A stretch of 64,000 nt of DNA from REEB506 sp040381035 (GTDB lineage: Bacteria > Pseudomonadota > Alphaproteobacteria > Caulobacterales > Aquidulcibacteraceae). Each line of letters opens with the position of its first letter. Position 1 is the stretch's first letter. The notes beneath the pieces were generated by a model. It searched no databases. It was not told where the DNA came from and was given only the letters and a program-made list of their open reading frames with translations. The stretch lies in NCBI GenBank assembly GCA_040381035.1, contig JBEIHY010000002.1:1-64000 (forward strand), given 5' to 3'. A program made the translations under genes and the position numbers. Below, piece by piece: positions 40,123 to 48,135 of the stretch.

Positions 40123-41813
40123 GCGGTGCGGCCGCCTGGGCCCATGCGGCGCAGGCCGGCTTGGCCTTCGCGGTCGATCCGGCTGGCCTTGGTGGGATCG
40201 TCTTGCGCGTCCGCGCAGGCCCGGTGCGCGACGTGTTTGTGCAGGCGTTGCAGGCGCTTTTGCCGCCCACAACGCCGTGGCTCAAGCTGCCCATAGGGGG
40301 CAGCGAAGACCGTTTGATCGGCGGGGCGGATATCGCCGCCGCTCTAGCGGCGCGCCGGCTGGAGCCGCAGCCCGGCCTGCTCGCCCGCGCCGATGGCGGC
40401 GTGCTGGTGATCGCCCAGGCCGAGCGCTTGGCGCCGGCGCGCGCAGCCAACATTGCGGCAGCGCTGGACGAGGGTTTTGTGCGGCTTGAGCGCGACGGCT
40501 TTTCGCGGATCTGGCCGGCGCGGCTTGCGGTCCTGGCGCTGGATGAAGGCGTCGACGCCGAGGCCCCGCCGCCGGCGCTGTTGGAGCGCCTGGGGCTGTG
40601 GGTGGATCTCGACGGCGTGGCGCTACGCGACGCCTTAGCCTTTACGGCCGATATCGCTGCGGCGCGCGCCCGTTTGCCGCAAACAACGATCGATGACGCC
40701 GATCGCCACGCCCTCGCCGCCGCTGCCGCCGCGCTGGGCGCCGACAGTTTGCGGGCGACATTGTTTGCCGCCCGAACGGCTAAAGCGCTTGCGGCCTTGG
40801 CAGCGCGCGACCGGGTGGTCGATGACGACCTCGCCGCCGCCGCCGCTCTCGTGCTCAGCCCGCGCGCGACGCAGGCGCCCGCGGACGCGCCGCCGCCGGA
40901 TACGCCCACGTCGCCGCCTGACCGGAAAGACGATTCGCCAGCGCCCTCGCCAACCGATCCCCAGGCTTTGGACGACATGGTTATCGCCGCAGCGCTTGGC
41001 GCCGTCCCGGAGCGGGTGCTCGCTGCGCTTGCCGCGGCGGGTGGGGCCAAAACTCAAAGCGGCGGCGGCGCCGGCGCCCAGCGGATCGGCAAAAAGCGCG
41101 GTCGCCCGATCGGCGTGCGCGTTGGCGATCCGCGCAGCAACGCCCGGCTTGCGCTGATCGACACGCTGCGGGCGGCGGCGCCCTGGCAGCGCGTGCGCGG
41201 CGCGCGCGAAGGCGAGGTGAAAGTCACCCGAGGCGATCTGCGGGTGCGCCGTTTTGCCGAACGGCGCGAGGCGAGCGTGATCTTCATCGTTGACGCCTCC
41301 GGCTCGGCGGCGTTTCAGCGTCTGGCGGAAGTGAAGGGCGCGATTGAGCTGATTCTGGCGCAGGCTTATGTGGCGCGCACGCATGTGGCCCTGGTCGCGT
41401 TTCGCAAGACGGGCGCGGAGGTGCTGCTCGCGCCGACGCGGGCCTTGGCGCGGGCGCGGGCCTGTCTGGCGGGTCTTCCGGGGGGCGGGGCAACGCCGCT
41501 CGCCGCGGGGCTCGATGTCGGCTTTGCCTTGTCGTTGGCCGAACAGGCCAAAGGCCGCAGCGTGCTGGCCATTTTGATGAGCGATGGCCGCGCCAATGTT
41601 TCGCGCGATGGCGCAGCCGGGCGCGCGCACGCGCAGGCCGATGCGCAAGCGGCCGCCGCGCAGTTTCGCACAGCGGGGCTCTCATCCGTGTTCGTTGATA
41701 CCGGCCGCTGGCCAGAACCTGACAATCAGGTCCTCGCCGCCGCGATGGGCGCGCGCTACGCGCCACTTCCATTTGCCGATGCGCGCGGTCTTTCTGCGAT
41801 CGCTGCGCCATGA
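40119..41813 (+). CDS. bchD: magnesium chelatase subunit D
   Basis: A 564-residue partner of BchI. The N-terminal half is a degenerate AAA+ domain (LKLPIGGSEDRLIGGADIAAAL) without a usable Walker A. A proline/acid-rich linker lies near residues 250-275. A C-terminal von Willebrand A domain has a MIDAS motif, FIVDASGSAAFQRL, and PLAAGLDVGFALSLAE. GTG 40119 overlaps the bchI stop (GTGA). The bchO start overlaps its own stop by four bases. This confirms a translationally coupled bchIDO unit. Confidence 0.93.
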   Translation: MSGAAAWAHAAQAGLAFAVDPAGLGGIVLRVRAGPVRDVFVQALQALLPPTTPWLKLPIGGSEDRLIGGADIAAALAARRLEPQPGLLARADGGVLVIAQAERLAPARAANIAAALDEGFVRLERDGFSRIWPARLAVLALDEGVDAEAPPPALLERLGLWVDLDGVALRDALAFTADIAAARARLPQTTIDDADRHALAAAAAALGADSLRATLFAARTAKALAALAARDRVVDDDLAAAAALVLSPRATQAPADAPPPDTPTSPPDRKDDSPAPSPTDPQALDDMVIAAALGAVPERVLAALAAAGGAKTQSGGGAGAQRIGKKRGRPIGVRVGDPRSNARLALIDTLRAAAPWQRVRGAREGEVKVTRGDLRVRRFAERREASVIFIVDASGSAAFQRLAEVKGAIELILAQAYVARTHVALVAFRKTGAEVLLAPTRALARARACLAGLPGGGATPLAAGLDVGFALSLAEQAKGRSVLAILMSDGRANVSRDGAAGRAHAQADAQAAAAQFRTAGLSSVFVDTGRWPEPDNQVLAAAMGARYAPLPFADARGLSAIAAP

Positions 41814-42688
41814 AGTCGCGGCTTGATTGGGCGCGCGACGGCGCTGATTGGCCCAACCGCGCGCAGTCCGCCTTCATCGAAGCCGGCGGTTTGACATGGC
41901 ACGTGCAGCGCTGGGGCGAGGGGCCGGCCTTGGCGCTTTTGCACGGGACGGCGGCAAGCACGCATTCCTGGCGCGACTTTGCGCCGTTATTGGTCAAAGG
42001 CAACAGTGTCCTTGCTTTTGATTTGCCTGGCCATGGCTTCACCCAAGGGGCCAAGGCGCGCGATCTGACGCTGCCGGGCATGGCTCAAGCTGTTGGCGCG
42101 TTGCTGACGGCGCTGAAGGCCGCGCCTGTCGCACTGATCGGCCATTCGGCCGGCGCCGCTGTAGCGATCCGGATGGCGTTGGACGGGATCGTCCGGGTTC
42201 GGACGCTCATCGGGCTGAACGCCGCGCTGCTCCCGTTTCCAGGCGCGGCCGGGAAAGTGGCGCCGGCGATGGCCCGCCTCTTGTTCCTCAATCCGTTTGC
42301 CCCGGCGGTATTTGCCGCACAAGCAAATGAACGTACGGTCGGCCGGCTGATCCGCTCCACCGGCTCCAGCCTGGATGCGGCGGGGCTCAAGTTTTATGGT
42401 CGGCTGTTTGAAAGCTATGCCCATGTTGGGGGCGCGCTGGGGATGATGGCGCAATGGGATTTGGCGGCGTTGGCGGAAGATTTGCCCAAGCTTAGGACCC
42501 CACTGACATTGATCGTCGGCGCCGGCGATCGCGCTATTCCGCCAGCGCAATCGCTTGCGGTGGCCGCGCGTACGCCTGGCGTGAGGCGGGTTCTGGTCGA
42601 TGGTTTGGGCCACCTCGCCCATGAAGAGGCGCCTGGCCAGATCGCTGCCCTGGTTTTGGAAGCGCTTCACGCGCCTGCGGCGGTTTGA
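41810..42688 (+). CDS. bchO: alpha/beta hydrolase BchO
   Basis: A 292-residue alpha/beta hydrolase found with magnesium chelatase genes of phototrophs. The start RDGADWPNRAQSAFIEAGG and WHVQRWGEGPALALLHGTAA match BchO. The nucleophile elbow is IGHSAGAAVA. The acid lies in IVGAGDRAIPP and the histidine in GLGHLAHEEAP. Its precise role is unclear; it is thought to assist the Mg-chelatase step. It overlaps bchD by four bases. Confidence 0.92.
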   Translation: MKSRLDWARDGADWPNRAQSAFIEAGGLTWHVQRWGEGPALALLHGTAASTHSWRDFAPLLVKGNSVLAFDLPGHGFTQGAKARDLTLPGMAQAVGALLTALKAAPVALIGHSAGAAVAIRMALDGIVRVRTLIGLNAALLPFPGAAGKVAPAMARLLFLNPFAPAVFAAQANERTVGRLIRSTGSSLDAAGLKFYGRLFESYAHVGGALGMMAQWDLAALAEDLPKLRTPLTLIVGAGDRAIPPAQSLAVAARTPGVRRVLVDGLGHLAHEEAPGQIAALVLEALHAPAAV

Positions 42689-42748
42689 CCCGGCCGCAAG
42701 CGGCGGCAGGCTGCTAAAGTCTGGCCAAATTCCGGAGCGGCGCGGGCA

Positions 42749-43468
42749 ATGATCGTTCCTATCTTCTATGGCCTAGTGGTGGCCCATATTATTGTTGGGG
42801 TGGTGGGCCTGATCAGCTTTTGGGGCGTGGTCTTTACGCGCAAAGGCGGCGCCGATCACCGCGCCTGGGGCTTCCGCTTCGCCTATGCTATGCTGGCAAC
42901 CGGTGCGGTGGCGGTCCTGGTCAGCTTCTGTTCGCTTGTCGATCCGCTGGCGGCGCACAAGGACTTCACGGATCCGAATTTGGCGCGCGGATTGTTCGGC
43001 TGGATGATGCTGTATCTGGCGCTGCTGACGCTCGGGCTTGGTTGGCACGCGCTGGCGGCGGTGCGGTTGAAGGCCGACCACGCCCGCCATCGCAATCCGG
43101 TTGGCGTTGGGTTGCAGGTCGCGACAGTGGCGGCGGCTGTGAATTGCGCCGCCCAAGGCGCAAGCCTCGGTCAGCCGCTGATGATCGGCATCGCCACGAT
43201 TGGGGTTGCGTCGGGCGGCCTGACGCTGTGGTTCATCGCGCTGTCGCAGCCCAATCGCACGGCTTATGTGCTGGAGCATATCCGGTCCGGCGTCGGGGCG
43301 GGGATTTCGGCCTATACGGCGTTTTTGTCGGTCGGGCTGGTACGGGCGTTTCCCGAACATGCGTTCAATCCGGCCGTTTGGGCCGCGCCAACGCTCTTCG
43401 GCATTGGGCTGATCCTTTTTCACCAGCTGCGCGTGCGCCGCATGGCCGCGCCCAAAGCGGCGACGTGA
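42749..43468 (+). CDS. polytopic membrane protein of unknown function, between bchO and crtI
   Basis: A 239-residue protein with about six to seven hydrophobic helices, starting IVPIFYGLVVAHIIVGVVGL and ending with a short basic tail (LRVRRMAAPKAAT). No catalytic motif is visible and I do not recognise a family. A GGAG site ten bases before ATG 42749 and a four-base overlap with the next gene put it in the bacteriochlorophyll-carotenoid run. A role in pigment or membrane biology is suggested by position only. Confidence 0.8.
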   Translation: MIVPIFYGLVVAHIIVGVVGLISFWGVVFTRKGGADHRAWGFRFAYAMLATGAVAVLVSFCSLVDPLAAHKDFTDPNLARGLFGWMMLYLALLTLGLGWHALAAVRLKADHARHRNPVGVGLQVATVAAAVNCAAQGASLGQPLMIGIATIGVASGGLTLWFIALSQPNRTAYVLEHIRSGVGAGISAYTAFLSVGLVRAFPEHAFNPAVWAAPTLFGIGLILFHQLRVRRMAAPKAAT

Positions 43469-43926
43469 CGGGCCAAAGCACGCCGCCGCCGGTTTTGGCC
43501 GGTTGGTTGGCGCTATCGGGGCTTGCGCCGTTCCTTGCATTGGCGGTTGCGACGCCGTTTGCCGCTGGGATCGACCGGCCTATTCTGATCCAGGCGGCCA
43601 TCGCCTATAGCGCAGTGGTCGGCGGTTTTAGCGGCGGCGTGCGGTGGGGTGCGGAACTGGTGCGGCCGCCAGACCGGCCCGACGCGATCCGCCTCGCCGC
43701 CGCCGGCCTGATGACGGTTCCGGCCTGGGGCGCCCTGTTGCTCAGAGGTCAACCGGCGCTCGCGATTGGCCTTTTGGCGCTGGCGAGCCTTGGCCAACTT
43801 GTCTGGGACGTCTCTGCGGCCCGTTCCGGCCTGTTGCCGGCCTGGACATTGCGGCAACGCGTCGGATTGACGCTGATCGGGCTGGTTTGCCTAGCGCTTA
43901 TTGGTTTTTACCCCCAGCCGCTGTGA
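43465..43926 (+). CDS. DUF3429 family membrane protein
   Basis: A 153-residue protein with four to five hydrophobic helices. AIAYSAVVGGFSGGVRWG is the hallmark of DUF3429, and LVWDVSAARSGLLPAWTLRQR near the end is also typical. The function of the family is not known. GTG 43465 overlaps the stop of the previous gene (GTGA). The crtI operator region begins right after its stop. Confidence 0.85.
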   Translation: MTGQSTPPPVLAGWLALSGLAPFLALAVATPFAAGIDRPILIQAAIAYSAVVGGFSGGVRWGAELVRPPDRPDAIRLAAAGLMTVPAWGALLLRGQPALAIGLLALASLGQLVWDVSAARSGLLPAWTLRQRVGLTLIGLVCLALIGFYPQPL

Positions 43927-43943
43927 AGCGCGCAATCTGCGCA

Positions 43944-43989
43944 TGGACATTTCTGACTGGACACTATTTAGTGTCAAATTATGTGGACA
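43944..43989 (+). promoter_or_regulatory. candidate PpsR/CrtJ operator at the crtI start
   Basis: This region contains TGT-N12-ACA at 43972-43989, the recognition pattern of the redox/light repressor PpsR (CrtJ) of phototrophic proteobacteria. It is partly overlapped by a 16-base palindrome (GACACTA-TT-TAGTGTC, 43960-43975). Three copies of TGGACA start at 43944, 43958 and 43984. The site lies directly on the crtI start codon at 43981, so binding would block transcription or initiation of crtIB. No PpsR gene is in the window. Confidence 0.6.
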
Positions 43990-45528
43990 CGCCGTGCGCC
44001 GCCCCCCGATGCCGCCCGCCACGCCCAAACCGGCGGCGCTGACCTGCGCCCGCACGCGGTGGTCATCGGCTCGGGCTTTGGCGGGCTGGCGGCGGCCGTG
44101 CGGCTCGGCGCGCGGGGCTACCGGGTTAGCGTGCTGGAGCGGTTGGATGCGCCTGGCGGGCGGGCCTATGTGTTTGCCCAGGATGGCTTCACTTTTGACG
44201 CCGGCCCAACCATCATAACCTTGCCGTTTCTGTTCGATGAATTGTGGGCTTTGGCCGGCAAACGGCGCGAAGACGACGTCCACTTCGTCCAGACTGATCC
44301 ATTCTATCGTCTGGTGTTTGACGACGGAAGTCATTTTGAATGCTCCGGCGATCCGGTGCGAATGCGGGCGGAAGTGGCGCGGTTGTCGCCCGGCGATGTC
44401 CAAGGGTATGAAAGGTTTCTCGCGATCAGCGAGAAAATCTACAGCTTCGCATTTGAAGAACTCGGCCAGATCCCGTTCACCAGCTTCGCGCCGATGATCC
44501 AGGCCGGGCCGCGTTTTGCCTATCACCGCGCCGATCAGTCGATTTTCGCTTTTGTGTCGAGCATGTTCCGCGATCCGCGTCTGCGCATCGCGTTCAGCTT
44601 CCATCCGCTGTTCATTGGCGGCAATCCGCTGGCGGCAACGAAGCTTTATGCTCTGGTCTCGTTTCTGGAAGGCAAATACGGCGTCCACTTCGCCATGGGC
44701 GGCACCGGGGCTCTAGTGAAGGGCCTCGTGAAACTGATTGAGGGCCAGGGCTCGCAGGTTCTGTGCAACATGGATGTCGATGAGATCGTGGTTGAGGCGG
44801 GGCGCGCGCGGGGCGTGCGGCTTGCCGACGGCCGCGTGATTGACGCTCAAATTGTCGTTTCCAACGCCGATGCGCCGTTCACCTACCAAAAGCTGCTGCG
44901 CAACCATCCGCGCAAGCGCTGGACGGATGCAAAGATTGCAAGCGCCCGTTATTCCATGGGCCTTTTGGTTTGGCACTTCGGCACGAAGCGCCGCTATGAA
45001 GATGTCGCCCATCACACCATTCTGCTCGGCCCGCGTTATGAAGGCCTGCTGCGCGACATTTTTGATAGAAAGCGCTTGGCGGCTGATTTCAGTCTCTATC
45101 TGCACCGGCCAACAGCGACCGATCCGAGCCTGGCGCCGCCGGGATGCGATTGCTTTTATGTCCTTGCGCCGGTGCCCAATCTGGACGGCAATGTGGATTG
45201 GGCCACCGCTGCTGAGCCATTGCGCCGCGCGATCGCTGCGCGTTTAGGCGAACGCCTGCTGCCCGACCTTGAGGCGCAATTGATCTCCTCTCGGCTGATC
45301 ACGCCGATCGATTTCCGCGACCGGTACAACGCCGTCAAAGGCGCCGGCTTCAGCCTGGAGCCGGTGCTGTTGCAGAGCGCTTGGTTCCGGCCGCACAATG
45401 TCAGCGAAGAAGTGGAAAACCTCTTCCTTGTCGGCGCCGGCTCCCATCCGGGGGCAGGCGTACCCGGTGTGATTTCGTCAGCCCGCATTCTCGATCAGGT
45501 GGCGCCGCATGCTTCACATTTTGCCTGA
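43981..45528 (+). CDS. crtI: phytoene desaturase
   Basis: A 515-residue FAD enzyme that desaturates phytoene towards neurosporene or lycopene. The FAD-binding VIGSGFGGLAAAVRLGARGY near residue 28 continues through VLERLDAPGGRAYVF and GFTFDAGPTIIT. The C-terminal GAGSHPGAGVPGVISSARIL is a carotenoid desaturase signature. ATG 43981 is the only plausible start. It has no ribosome site and lies inside the operator-like sequence, so the message may be leaderless or the true start unusual. crtB overlaps its 3' end by 20 bases. Confidence 0.93.
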   Translation: MWTRRAPPPDAARHAQTGGADLRPHAVVIGSGFGGLAAAVRLGARGYRVSVLERLDAPGGRAYVFAQDGFTFDAGPTIITLPFLFDELWALAGKRREDDVHFVQTDPFYRLVFDDGSHFECSGDPVRMRAEVARLSPGDVQGYERFLAISEKIYSFAFEELGQIPFTSFAPMIQAGPRFAYHRADQSIFAFVSSMFRDPRLRIAFSFHPLFIGGNPLAATKLYALVSFLEGKYGVHFAMGGTGALVKGLVKLIEGQGSQVLCNMDVDEIVVEAGRARGVRLADGRVIDAQIVVSNADAPFTYQKLLRNHPRKRWTDAKIASARYSMGLLVWHFGTKRRYEDVAHHTILLGPRYEGLLRDIFDRKRLAADFSLYLHRPTATDPSLAPPGCDCFYVLAPVPNLDGNVDWATAAEPLRRAIAARLGERLLPDLEAQLISSRLITPIDFRDRYNAVKGAGFSLEPVLLQSAWFRPHNVSEEVENLFLVGAGSHPGAGVPGVISSARILDQVAPHASHFA

Positions 45529-46573
45529 CGCAAGTCCCCGCGCGACCGCCGCCGACTACGCGGCCTGCGCGCGCATCATCGCCCGTGGCTCCAAGAGTTT
45601 TCACGCGGCCTCGCTTCTGTTGCCGGCCAAACTGCGAGGGCCAGCTTTTGCGCTCTATGCCTTTTGCCGGCTGTCCGATGACGCCGTCGATACCCCCGGC
45701 GCGCGCAGCGACGGTTTGGCGCGGCTGCGCCGGCGCCTTGACGCCGCCTTTGCCGGCGCCCCCGCCGACCATCCCGTCGATCGCGCCTTGGCCGACACAT
45801 TGGTGCGATTTGCTTTGCCGCGGGCGCCCTTTGACGCGCTGATCGAGGGCTTTACCTGGGACTTGGCGAGCCGCGCCTATCCAGCATTGGAAGACCTTTA
45901 CGCCTATTGCGCGCGGGTTGCCGGCTCGGTCGGGGCGATCATGGCCGCGCTGATGGACGTACGCGAGCCGGAATTGCTAGCCCGCGCTTGTGATTTGGGC
46001 GTCGCGATGCAGCTGACCAATATCGCCCGCGATGTCGGCGAGGACGCCAGCAATGGCCGGCTCTATCTGCCGCTTGATTGGCTGACCCATGCCCGGCTCG
46101 ATCCGGCCGCTTGGCTTGCCCAGCCGCATGATCACCCCGTGATCCGCGCCGCCACGCTTCGCTTGCTCGACTATGCCGACAATTTCTATCACCGCGCCGA
46201 TGCCGGCATCGCCCAGCTTCCGCGCAATTGCCGCGCGGCCATCCGCGCTGCGCGGCTGATCTATGCCGAAATCGGCGCGGAAGTGCGCGCTGCCGGCGGC
46301 GACAGCGTCACGCGTCGCGCCGTCACCACGACCCAACGCAAGCTGCAACTCGCGGCGCGGGCATTGACGCCCACGCCACGCCCGTCTGAGGCGGTGTTGC
46401 GCGCGCCGGTTTTGGCGCAGAATGCCTATCTGGTCGAAGCGGTGCTCGCTGCGCCCAGTCCGCCCGTTCCGCCGCCGCGCACGCTTTGGGCGCGCGCCGA
46501 TGCGGATTGGGGGCGGGTGTTTGACTTGTTCAATGATCTGGAATGGCGCAAACGCTATGGCGCCATCCACTAG
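45509..46573 (+). CDS. crtB: phytoene synthase
   Basis: A 354-residue enzyme that joins two geranylgeranyl diphosphates to phytoene. Two aspartate-rich Mg2+ sites are visible: FCRLSDDAVD and LTNIARDVGEDA. RLYLPLDWL and DLASRAYPALEDLYAYC are further family marks. The C-terminal 60 residues are proline-rich and variable. It overlaps crtI by 20 bases, so the two steps are coupled. Confidence 0.93.
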   Translation: MLHILPDASPRATAADYAACARIIARGSKSFHAASLLLPAKLRGPAFALYAFCRLSDDAVDTPGARSDGLARLRRRLDAAFAGAPADHPVDRALADTLVRFALPRAPFDALIEGFTWDLASRAYPALEDLYAYCARVAGSVGAIMAALMDVREPELLARACDLGVAMQLTNIARDVGEDASNGRLYLPLDWLTHARLDPAAWLAQPHDHPVIRAATLRLLDYADNFYHRADAGIAQLPRNCRAAIRAARLIYAEIGAEVRAAGGDSVTRRAVTTTQRKLQLAARALTPTPRPSEAVLRAPVLAQNAYLVEAVLAAPSPPVPPPRTLWARADADWGRVFDLFNDLEWRKRYGAIH

Positions 46574-46588
46574 ACGCGGGAGGCTCTA

Positions 46589-46963
46589 ATGCAGGTGGAA
46601 TACTTGGCCGGCGCGGTCTTCTTTTTGATTGCGACGGTTTTTGTGGCTTCCGGGTTCATGCATCGGCGCGCCTCGATGGCGGAAACCGCGCGCTTGAAGG
46701 CGCTCAATCCCAATGCCGATCCCGAACGGTTGCATCCATCGTTGTCAATGCTGGCGGACTTTGCGCCGTCTTTGACGATTTTCTCTCTGGTGCTGATGGG
46801 CGCCACCATCGGCGTGGCGTTTTTTGCTGTCGGCGGTCTGAAATGGTTCTCGGTGTTTGACCTCGCCGGCGTGCTGGCCGCGATCGCCGGCTATGGCTAT
46901 TGGATGGTGATGAAAACCAAACACCGCAGCGTAGAAACCCTGCGCAGCAACGCCGCAGCGTGA
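46589..46963 (+). CDS. small membrane protein of unknown function
   Basis: A 124-residue protein with an N-terminal helix (YLAGAVFFLIATVFVASGF), a charged middle and two more hydrophobic helices (LTIFSLVLMGATIGVAFFAV and LAGVLAAIAGYGYWMVM). I do not recognise a family. It follows crtB after 15 bases and precedes a 52-residue ORF, so it is probably co-transcribed with the carotenoid genes. Confidence 0.75.
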   Translation: MQVEYLAGAVFFLIATVFVASGFMHRRASMAETARLKALNPNADPERLHPSLSMLADFAPSLTIFSLVLMGATIGVAFFAVGGLKWFSVFDLAGVLAAIAGYGYWMVMKTKHRSVETLRSNAAA

Positions 46964-46969
46964 TGTTCC

Positions 46970-47128
46970 ATGGAAGGCGCCTGGTTCTTCAAACTGTTTG
47001 AGTTTGGGTTTGTCAGCGTCGTCATCGGCGGCGTATTGATATGGCAGCTGTGGGACGTGAACACGTCAATTGCGAATGACAAGAAGCGCGCCGCCGAGCA
47101 GTCCAAGGACGAACCGCCGGCGGCGTAA
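46970..47128 (+). CDS. 52-residue single-helix membrane protein
   Basis: A small ORF starting at ATG 46970, six bases after the previous stop, ending TAA 47126-47128. The N-terminal 27 residues form one hydrophobic segment (FKLFEFGFVSVVIGGVLIWQ). The rest is charged, with KKRAAEQSKDEPPAA at the end. The layout (one membrane helix, then a soluble charged tail) and tight spacing support a real gene, but no family is recognised. A shifted ATG at 46963 gives only a short chance frame. Confidence 0.6.
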   Translation: MEGAWFFKLFEFGFVSVVIGGVLIWQLWDVNTSIANDKKRAAEQSKDEPPAA

Positions 47129-47131
47129 CCG

Positions 47132-48067
47132 CTATCGCACGGGTGCGGCAAAGCTGCGGGCGGTTTGTGCTGCACCGACGTCAAACGGCGTTGCGTCGGC
47201 CCAGAAACGGCGCCCGAACTTGCTGGCGTCGACGTGATAGGGCCGGTCCCATTGAAAGCGCATTTCTTTCAACTCGCGCAGGAACGGCGAGAAGACCGCC
47301 AAGGTTGGCAACAGGCCAAGCGGCACGGCGTTGATCTTGAGTTTGCGCCCAAGCGCCGCCGCGCCCAGCGCGAGGATCGCGCGGGGCGTGGCCGTCGGCG
47401 CTGACGGCACATGCCAAGCCTGTCCGAAATCCGCGTCGGGTGCAGCAAGCAAGGTTTCCACCGCGCGGGCAAAATCCGGCACGTAAGCAAAGGCGTGCTG
47501 GGTATCAGGCGGGGCGATGAGGGTCGCGGCCTTGCCCTGCGCGATCGCGGCAAACCCGACATCGCCGAGATGAGACTGACGCACGCCTGGGCCATAAAAG
47601 TCTGGCGCCCGCAGCGCAGCGACCTTGACGCGATCGCGGGCCGCCAGCCATTGCCGGGTGATCGCAGCCCTAACCGCCGGCTTGGCGCCAAAATCGGCAA
47701 GCGGCATGTCTTCGCGCAGCGGTGCAGTCTGCGGGCCGTACATATAGAGATTGTCGACAAACACCAGCCGCGCCGCGGACATTTCGCACGCCGCTAAAGT
47801 GTTGGCCATCGCCCGTGGCCAGTCGCGCCTCCACACTGCGCCGGTATAGGAAAACCCCACCGCCAGCACCACCTGATCGGCGCCCGCGATCGCTGCGCCC
47901 ACCGCCTCGGCGTTAAGGACATCACAGGCCTGGAAGGCTGCGCCCGAAGTCAGATCCAGCGGCCGGGTGCGCTGGGCTACCCGCACCCGGTGGCCGGCCC
48001 GCACCAGGCGGTGGGCTGTGGCCTTGCCGACGGGGCCATGACCCAAAATCACAATCGTCTGTGTCAT
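47132..48067 (-). CDS. NAD(P)-binding epimerase/reductase-like protein
   Basis: A 311-residue Rossmann-fold protein starting TQTIVILGHGPVGKATAHRL, with DQVVLAVGFSYTG, ARLVFVDNLYMYGP and ALRAPDFYGPGVR, the pattern of atypical extended SDRs. A full YxxxK catalytic pair is not evident, so binding or NADPH-quinone-like roles are possible. ATG 48067 has AGGAG seven bases upstream. It is divergent from a LysR regulator gene, the usual arrangement for a target of that regulator. Confidence 0.82.
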   Translation of the reverse strand: MTQTIVILGHGPVGKATAHRLVRAGHRVRVAQRTRPLDLTSGAAFQACDVLNAEAVGAAIAGADQVVLAVGFSYTGAVWRRDWPRAMANTLAACEMSAARLVFVDNLYMYGPQTAPLREDMPLADFGAKPAVRAAITRQWLAARDRVKVAALRAPDFYGPGVRQSHLGDVGFAAIAQGKAATLIAPPDTQHAFAYVPDFARAVETLLAAPDADFGQAWHVPSAPTATPRAILALGAAALGRKLKINAVPLGLLPTLAVFSPFLRELKEMRFQWDRPYHVDASKFGRRFWADATPFDVGAAQTARSFAAPVR

Positions 48068-48111
48068 CGGAGGTCTCCTGCTACGAGGCAGGCGCTCTGC
48101 GCTGGCCTTGT

Positions 48112-48135
48112 GCATAACGGAAATGCATAATTATG
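48112..48135 (+). promoter_or_regulatory. candidate LysR operator in the divergent gap
   Basis: Two copies of TGCATAA lie 13 bases apart (48112-48118 and 48125-48131). The second runs into the palindrome ATAATTAT (48128-48135). The site is between the reductase-like gene and the LysR gene, and overlaps the latter's start region. Direct repeats on one face of the helix with a T-N-A palindrome suit a LysR autoregulatory site (inference). Confidence 0.4.
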
